Part shown: positions 57,866 to 64,000 of the stretch, in pieces | Position numbering within the stretch: the stretch's first letter is position 1 | How the letters are laid out: every line of letters begins with the position of its first letter | NCBI GenBank assembly: GCA_934047225.1 | Contig: OW203992.1 | Location: forward strand, 15,923,501-15,987,500 | Source: Ypsolopha sequella | Taxonomy: Eukaryota; Arthropoda; Insecta; Lepidoptera; Ypsolophidae | DNA: 64,000 bases | Direction: 5' to 3' | Notes under the pieces: generated by a model | Seen by the model: the letters and a program-made list of their open reading frames with translations, nothing else | The model's database searches: none | What the model was told of the DNA's origin: nothing | Translations under genes and position numbers: made by a program

Positions 57866-58060
57866 GACCGCCTCTGTGGTTTAGTGATTCGAGCGCCTCG
57901 ACCACTTATCTGAAGGTTGTAGGTTCAAATTGATTATTGTGTTCGGTCTGCATACTTTGGATGGCACGTTAAGAGGATAGGTCACGGTTGCATCAATCAC
58001 TGTTACTCCATGCGGAAAGACCCGCAGTGTGAGAGGGACGGATTCTGGAAAAAAGTCAAA
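57866..58060 (+). mobile_element. tRNA-headed SINE joined to a dispersed repeat
   Basis: Head GACCGCCTCTGTGGTTTAGT (A-box region) and GTAGGTTCAAATTG (B box, one or two changes), then the SINE body GTTCGGTCTGCATACTTTGG and GGCACGTTAAG. From about 57995 the sequence changes to CTGTTACTCCATGCGGAAAG and GTGTGAGAGGGACGGATTC, which belongs to the repeat at 54600-54665. A chimera or an adjacent insertion. Confidence 0.6.
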
Positions 58061-58258
58061 ATGAGGACTTTTTTCACTAATATTATTATAAAAAAACTGA
58101 AGGTTATATGAAATATCTGTTCTTTTCAGAGTTTAATAAAATTTATCCATATTTTAATATATAAATGATATATGATAAAAATAAATGATATGTACAGGAT
58201 TTTGCTCAAATAATCTAAAACCTCGACATAAAAAACTTGTTTTAGAGCCATGTTTGTT

Positions 58259-58560
58259 TTTTAGGGTTCCGTACCCAAAGGATAACTAACGGGACCCTAT
58301 TACTAAGACTCCGCTATCCGTCTGTCCTTCTGTCTGTCCGTCTGTCATCAGGCTGTATCTCATGAACCGTGATAGTTAATCAGTTGAAATTTTCACAGAT
58401 GATGTATTTCTGTTGACGCTATAACAACAAATACTAAACAACAGAATAAAATAAATATTTAAGGGGGTTCCCATACAACCAACATGATTTTTTTGCCGTT
58501 TTTGTAGATAATGATACGGAACCCTTCGTACGCGAGTCCGACTCGCACTTAGCCGGTTTC
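58259..58560 (+). repeat. GGTTCCGTAC repeat family, long copy
   Basis: Nearly full-length match to 31768-32092: TTTAGGGTTCCGTACCCAAA, a GTCTGTCCGTCTGTC core, the AACCGTGATAGT region and the end GAGTCCGACTCGCACTTAGC. Confidence 0.8.
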
Positions 58561-58803
58561 TTTTATTTCTCATTATTGGAATGACTTCTGAAGATTCTGT
58601 TTCGATAAGAGTGTGCATTATATTCTTGGCAGAAGTACAAATTTTTCTTTTATATGTAGTATTGCTAGATTCTTCAAACAAGAAGAAGAAATTGTGATTT
58701 TGCGGGGACTATCCTCTTAAGCTGTTGGTCCATATTTTTTATCTACTGATCATTCATTGATCTATCCTTAACTTTTATGTAACCTGTCTATTTAAAGACT
58801 CAG

Positions 58804-58963
58804 TAAAGCCGATTCTGAAGGCTTTAATTTTAGTTTTAGTGCTGTCAAAACTTGAATTTTTCCAAAGTAATTTAGCTTCTGTTCTTAACACTTATGAACT
58901 ATTTGCAATGATAAAATTTAGTTTTGACAACACTAAAATTAAAGCCTTCAGAATCGGCTTCAA
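58804..58963. mobile_element. MITE, copy 2 (TAAAGCCGATT ends)
   Basis: Same family as 10917-11070. TAAAGCCGATTCTGAAGGCT and its complement AGCCTTCAGAATCGGCTTCA form arms of about 55 bases with few mismatches. Better preserved than copy 1. Confidence 0.85.
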
Positions 58964-60481
58964 TATACCTTTGTTCTTAGTTATCGATCTAACGATAGCA
59001 CCGAAAAGCAATTACGATAACAAAATAGCAATAGTTACATGAAATGGAAATTTATTACCTATTTATTAGAAATACGACGGCTTATCATATAAGTTATCGC
59101 TGAAAGATTTTTTCAAAACACATTTATGTTTCTCTAAACGTTTTTCGATTTAAAGGAATAAGATATCTTAATGTTTCAAGAAAATATAATAGTTTCCTCC
59201 CACTGAAACAGAAATAAACCTTAGGGGTATATAACTTAAGAGTATGACATAGCCAAAACAAAAACCAGTTCCGGGCGTGGCTTATTCTATTTTACGATAG
59301 CGCGCGGGGGGAAATTCGTCCCGGTCTCTAAGCTCGCGTCACCATAGCAAAAATACGAATAGAGTGGACGAGGCAGGGTCAAAAGTAATACGTATTTTAT
59401 TTTATATAATTTATTAGTGTATTTCGATCATCGTGACACAGCATTGATCCTACTTGCTATCACGTCGGGACGTAAATTTATTATGGTCGGCTAAAAGTGG
59501 TTTTTTGAGTGTTTGATTTATCAATTGACCCTCGGAACATTTCAGACACTCCTTTAGAGATACATAATAATATCGTGACGGTTAATTGTCACCATTACCC
59601 ATTCTTTAAATATTTTTTGCCCGTTGAGCTGGTTTTACACTTGCGGGAAAATAAATTGGACCAAAAATTTCTTTACAAAAATTTTTTACTAAAGTTGTTA
59701 TTACAAAAAGTGGAAACTAACAAATATTCTCAGAAGGAATGCACCACGTCACTATCTATCTCACTGTAGCCTATATCAATTATGCCTCTCTCATTCAACC
59801 ACGTTTAACTGCGTTACTATCTCATTCCAACTCATTTTAAATAGCGTCACTATTTATCTCACTCTAACGCGTGTTAAATGGCATTTCTAATGAACGTCAA
59901 ATATTTTTACTGCCCGCCACTCTTTCATTCTAAATTCTAATTATTTTAAAAAATACGCAGCTCCTTTGGTAGTAAAATAGCAATAACTTTTTTTTCAAAA
60001 GTAATACACAGAAATTGCCAGATCATTTGAAAAACAATATTTGATGAGCCGTTATTTAAGACAATTTGCAAAACTAACATAGGACATTTTTTTTCAAGGT
60101 GTGGTATCGAACTAACCTAATTACAAAAAATTGCTCATAAATTGGGTTTTTATTTTCTTCCTGATGTAACAGCATTTCAAGGTTTATTTTTGATTTTATC
60201 AATAGCATGACTATTCAGAGTTGCGCAACAAAAATTTTATTCTTAGAATTTAGAACTGGTTAGCTTTGACTCTCAAATATCTATTCGAATTTATAAAAGT
60301 ACCATCAACTCGAAGACTATCTACTTTTTGCTGAGGTCATAATTTGATATTCTGGTCAGTCATGAGCTGGCCTACCAGCCTTCCAAGGGAAAGCGTTGAC
60401 TTTTGGGACACCTGTTTACCCTTGGGATAAATCGCCAGGTGTTTAAAATATAGAAATTTATTTGTATCATAGTTTGAAATC
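58964..60481. other. AT-rich DNA with a possible SINE tail
   Basis: Mostly unassigned. At about 59460-59502, TCGGGACGTAAATTT and GGTCGGCTAAAAGTGG resemble part of the SINE body at 23765-24034 and may be a short remnant. Around 59740-59880 short degenerate repeats of TCACTATCTATCTCACT type occur. Confidence 0.35.
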
Positions 60482-61456
60482 TTCAGGTCCCTTTACGCAA
60501 AATGAAAAAACAAAACTCTTTTAGGATTAATTTGTTGTCCCTATGTTTGTCTGTTTGTCCGTTTGACTAGGCAATTTTCTGGGTAAAATCAATAAATGCT
60601 AATGTTTACAGCCCTGTAAAATATACATATTATAACGTTTTTATGGCCTTTTGTTTAACTTTTTCATACAAATTTTCTCCTTATGAAAATATAGAGATCA
60701 ACACTTGACATAATATTTTGCATTTGAAAGAAAGCACAGAAAGGAACTGTAGAACAAATAATGTAAAAAATATAAAACCATGTCTTTCTATTCTAAATGG
60801 ATTAATAATTTACTGTTTGTTCAATGTGGCGATAGCTTTGTTTATTTTTTTTTTCTTTGTTACAAAGATAACAAATATTTTCATACAAGGTTTTCCTTAA
60901 GGGCTATTTCTCCGAATTTGTAATAAAATATTAAGAAATAATTATAACGGTAACGTACAACTTTTAGCTAAGACAATTTATTGTTAAAAGTTTGCTATAT
61001 GCATAAACATATTTTAATGATATTATGATATATATATATGATAGTATGATATTTATAAAAATAAACAAATCTATCGCCACATTGAACAGTAGATAATTAA
61101 TCCCTTTAGAATAGAACAACATGGTTTTCATATTTTTTAAATTATTTGTTCAACAATTCCTTTCTGTGTTGACTTTTAAATGCAAAATATTATCTCAAGT
61201 GTTCATCCCTACATTTTCATAGTGAGAAAATTTGTATGAAAAACGTAAAAAAAAAAACGTAAAAACCTAAAACGTAATATAAATAAAAACGTCAAAAGTA
61301 TGTTTTTACAGCTCTATAGAGGGCCGTTAATATTGGTATTTATTAATTTTATCCAGAAAAAATTGTCTAGACAAACGGACAGACAGACAAACATAGGGAT
61401 AACAAATTAATCCTAAAAGAGTTTCATTGTTTTCATTTTGCGTAACAGAACCTGAA
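60482..61456. mobile_element. second large foldback (about 1 kb)
   Basis: Left arm (60482 to about 60850) and right arm (about 61058 to 61456) are inverted repeats of nearly 400 bases at perhaps 80-85% identity. Shared landmarks include TTACGCAAAATGAAAA, TTTTAGGATTAATTTGTT, GTCTGT/GTCCGTTTG and TTGTTCAATGTGGCGATAG near the centre. The outer ends carry a GTCTGTCCG-type core and a GGTTCTGTTAC-like edge, so the arms look like two members of the GGTTCCGTAC family facing each other. Confidence 0.75.
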
Positions 61457-64000
61457 CATGTACCGACAGGATTATCTACGATCTAATAATTTTGCCATGT
61501 ACTGTAAATATTTCAAAATAAATTTTTATATTTTAAATGCTTGGCGATTTATCCCAAGTAAGTGTACCTATATAATTTGCAAAAAACTTCACTTATTGGA
61601 CCTGAAATGGTGAGCCAATGTCATTGGTCATTGACCTTTGTTACAGATCTCAGTAAGTATAAGTAAATTAATTTGGGTTTCAATAACGATCACAAAATTA
61701 TTCTTTTAGAGTAACATATATTATTTTCCCGCATAAAAGTATGAATTCAATCCAAATTCATTCAGTTTTGTTGTTATGACTATGGCACGATGTAGCTAAA
61801 TCACTCATACGCTTATTTTGTTGAGTTTTTAACGGCAGGAATATGATGCTCCTCGAAATATGACTTTATAAAATTAATTTCAATGTGTTTTGAAGTAGTT
61901 TTGGGAGATATTTATAGCTTGCAAAAAAGGGCACAGGTTCCACGTCTTACGGGCGCCAACGCTAGGTGTAGACTGACAATATCTTGCTGCCGCTGACTGC
62001 ATCAGTGGATTTACGTATTTTTGGAAAAAGGGGGTGCTTTTTTTGACCCGAATAACGTGGTATTTGGAAAATGAATACATATCATTCACACTAATTTTAT
62101 TAAAAAAAAACCAACAAAATCGCGAAAGCGATACCTGAAACAAAATCGATAAGAAGTGTGCAATAGAGGGTTACAAAAAAATTCATTGACAGTACAAATA
62201 TGAATCGATTAACGTGGTTTGTGGAAAATGAATACCTTAAAGTTCAACCAAAAACATGTATTTTTTTTATGGCTATACGTTACCTAATTATTGCAACAAA
62301 ATCATCCGAAAGCTGACATTTTATTTCTGTTTGTATTTTCGTTCCCCTTAACTAAAAATCTGCCAACCAAAATTTATTTATTCGGAAAACTTACAACACA
62401 AGAAATAGTATATAAACTTATTACAAGTTTCCACTTATAGTTATAGATTAAGTGTTTATACATAGTACGAGATATTCTACCTCATATTATTAATATTCTT
62501 AAAAATTTTGTTATTAGTTTAGTAGTTAGTTATTATATTACACTTTTAAATATTTTTGTGTATTAACAAAATAAAACACCGGTATTCTGAACACAAACGT
62601 TGTTATGAAAGTAAAAGTACAAGCTAGTAAAAATAAAAAATTAAACGTAAAATAAAACTATGGTAAACTAAGTAATTTAATAATTAAACCAAACAAATTT
62701 GCGCTTTTCGATCTAATCCCTGCTACAGATAGATGGAACAAATCGAGATCAAGTTCCTGAGATTTTGTATTAAATTTGTTACACGCTCACGACAAATACG
62801 CATTTTGCCTGTAGTTTGAAGATATATTTGTTGAAAAAAATACAGGGTAACTGCGTCGCGATCTATTTGGGACATAAAATGATAAAACTTTAATCTGGGA
62901 CATCAAATTTTAATTTGGGACATAAAATAGTTTATTATTTTTTTGGAAATTTTTAACTTATTTTCTAAAATTTACTAGGACTTTTTCTCAAATATTTTAT
63001 TATTTTTAACAGCATGTAGTTTCGCAGTAAAAAGGAATACTTAGAGTAAATAAACTTGGCCAATTAAATATTTGCAAAGATCATCCTTGCTCCACCCTAG
63101 CTGCTTGTAACCTTCTCACTTAAACCGATAGGTCTCTGTAAAATTGCTGATGCTTTCACACTTTCATCACCAAACTTTCGTGAGGATTACTTAATGTTAG
63201 AACCAGAAAAAATTTAAAGACTTCGTGGAGCTAGTGAACAAATATATGCTTTTGTCACAGCAACCATGCAACATATCAATGATCGTAAGGTTCAAAATGT
63301 TGTGAACTTATTTTGTACTTCATGTTATTTGTTTGGGAGTTTAATCATATTGAATAATTAAATATAGTTGCACGTATAAACGTAATAGAAAAACGAAAAG
63401 AAAAATTAAAGAACGTAAGTATGCCGCAAATTATCAAGCTTCATGCTTTTAAGAGCAACTTAACTTATAATCACCAATAGCCAAAATGTGTTACAGCGAT
63501 AACTTTGATATATTTTCAAACATAAAAATATTATTATTGTGGAGTAAATAAAATGGAAAAAATGGAAATGCTAGATGGAAAAACAAAAGAATTTTCTGCT
63601 TACGCAAACAAACGATTACTAAAATAAGAAAACGGTTTTAACAACGGAAAAAGCTGCCATCTCTCGTTGAAGCGATAATATCTAACGCAAAACTATAAAA
63701 CAATTTCATCAACAACAAAATTACTAAAATTGTTCGGAACCGTTTCCTCAGTTTTGTTGATGTTATCTTTGAGAGAACTACTTTTTAAATTGGTTATGTC
63801 GCTACCAGTTAGTGGAACCGCAGCAGGAACAGAGCCAGCTTGCTCACTTGATACAATGCTGGGATTAATATTGCATTACTTCAAGATCACATCCATAAGT
63901 TTAGTTTACCAGACTCAGCTATTATTTCTTAGCGAAAACGGATATTTTCATACACACATAAATACTATAAAGAAGTCAGAAAGAAAAAAGAAAAAAACAA
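61457..64000. other. AT-rich unassigned DNA
   Basis: No gene or transposon is recognised. Three short GGGACAT(A/C)AAAT-like repeats lie at about 62870-62930. Confidence 0.45.

Noticed and set aside
62870..62930. Short GGGACATAAAAT-type triple repeat as a regulatory array
   Set aside because: Three imperfect short copies in AT-rich DNA are easily local slippage.

Overview
The window looks like a stretch of an insect genome, most likely a moth or butterfly. It is AT-rich and has no bacterial gene layout, no operons and no intact single-copy host gene that I can recognise. It is full of transposable-element fragments of kinds I associate with Lepidoptera: tRNA-headed SINEs, a repeat family that opens with a GGTTCCGTAC-like motif and carries a GTCT-rich core, Penelope-like elements, RTE-like and other non-LTR 3' ends, and short inverted-repeat elements bounded by TA or TTAA. 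The lepidopteran assignment is inference. The region may be intergenic or may lie in a long intron.

Two insertions are well preserved. (1) 28611-30583, minus strand: a 5'-truncated non-LTR retrotransposon with an uninterrupted 624-codon reverse transcriptase plus RNase H frame, a short (GAA)n tail and a perfect 12-bp target-site duplication. The duplication itself supplies the ATG of the frame. (2) 45258-48086, plus strand: a 2.8-kb Ty3/gypsy element resembling the Mag group, with two identical 142-bp LTRs, a 5-bp target-site duplication, a primer site that fits tRNA-Ser(GCU) and a purine tract. Its pol region has a large internal deletion. The deletion joint carries a 25-bp patch copied from the element's own integrase tail.

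Layout. 1-8170: mostly unassigned AT-rich DNA with one GC-rich island, one SINE and one inverted-repeat element. 8172-9690: an RTE-like 3' end followed by a 1.4-kb CpG-dense array of 8-bp units with a higher-order period of about 352-360 bp. 9700-16900: short repeats, two more non-LTR 3' ends and one unassigned frame. 17003-18266: a decayed Penelope-like element (RT and GIY-YIG endonuclease) flanked by inverted terminal repeats. 20812-26200: SINEs, one of them split by a TA-flanked MITE, and several hairpins. 27728-33612: two copies of a TTAA-flanked repeat around the non-LTR insertion, with dispersed repeats. 33613-44100: sparse, with a few GC-rich blocks that could be promoters or exons. 44110-45158: a large foldback element directly upstream of the LTR element. 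48100-53690: nested MITEs and Penelope ends, two of which carry a hammerhead-ribozyme-like core. 54600-61456: dispersed repeats, a SINE chimera and a second large foldback. 61460-64000: nothing recognised.

The genes here do not form a pathway; the window is a record of successive retrotransposon and DNA-transposon activity. The features most worth following up are the deletion patch in the LTR element, the 8-bp array with its higher-order structure and probable origin at a retrotransposon tail, and the hammerhead-like motif in the Penelope ends. I saw no convincing rRNA gene, functional tRNA gene or CRISPR array.
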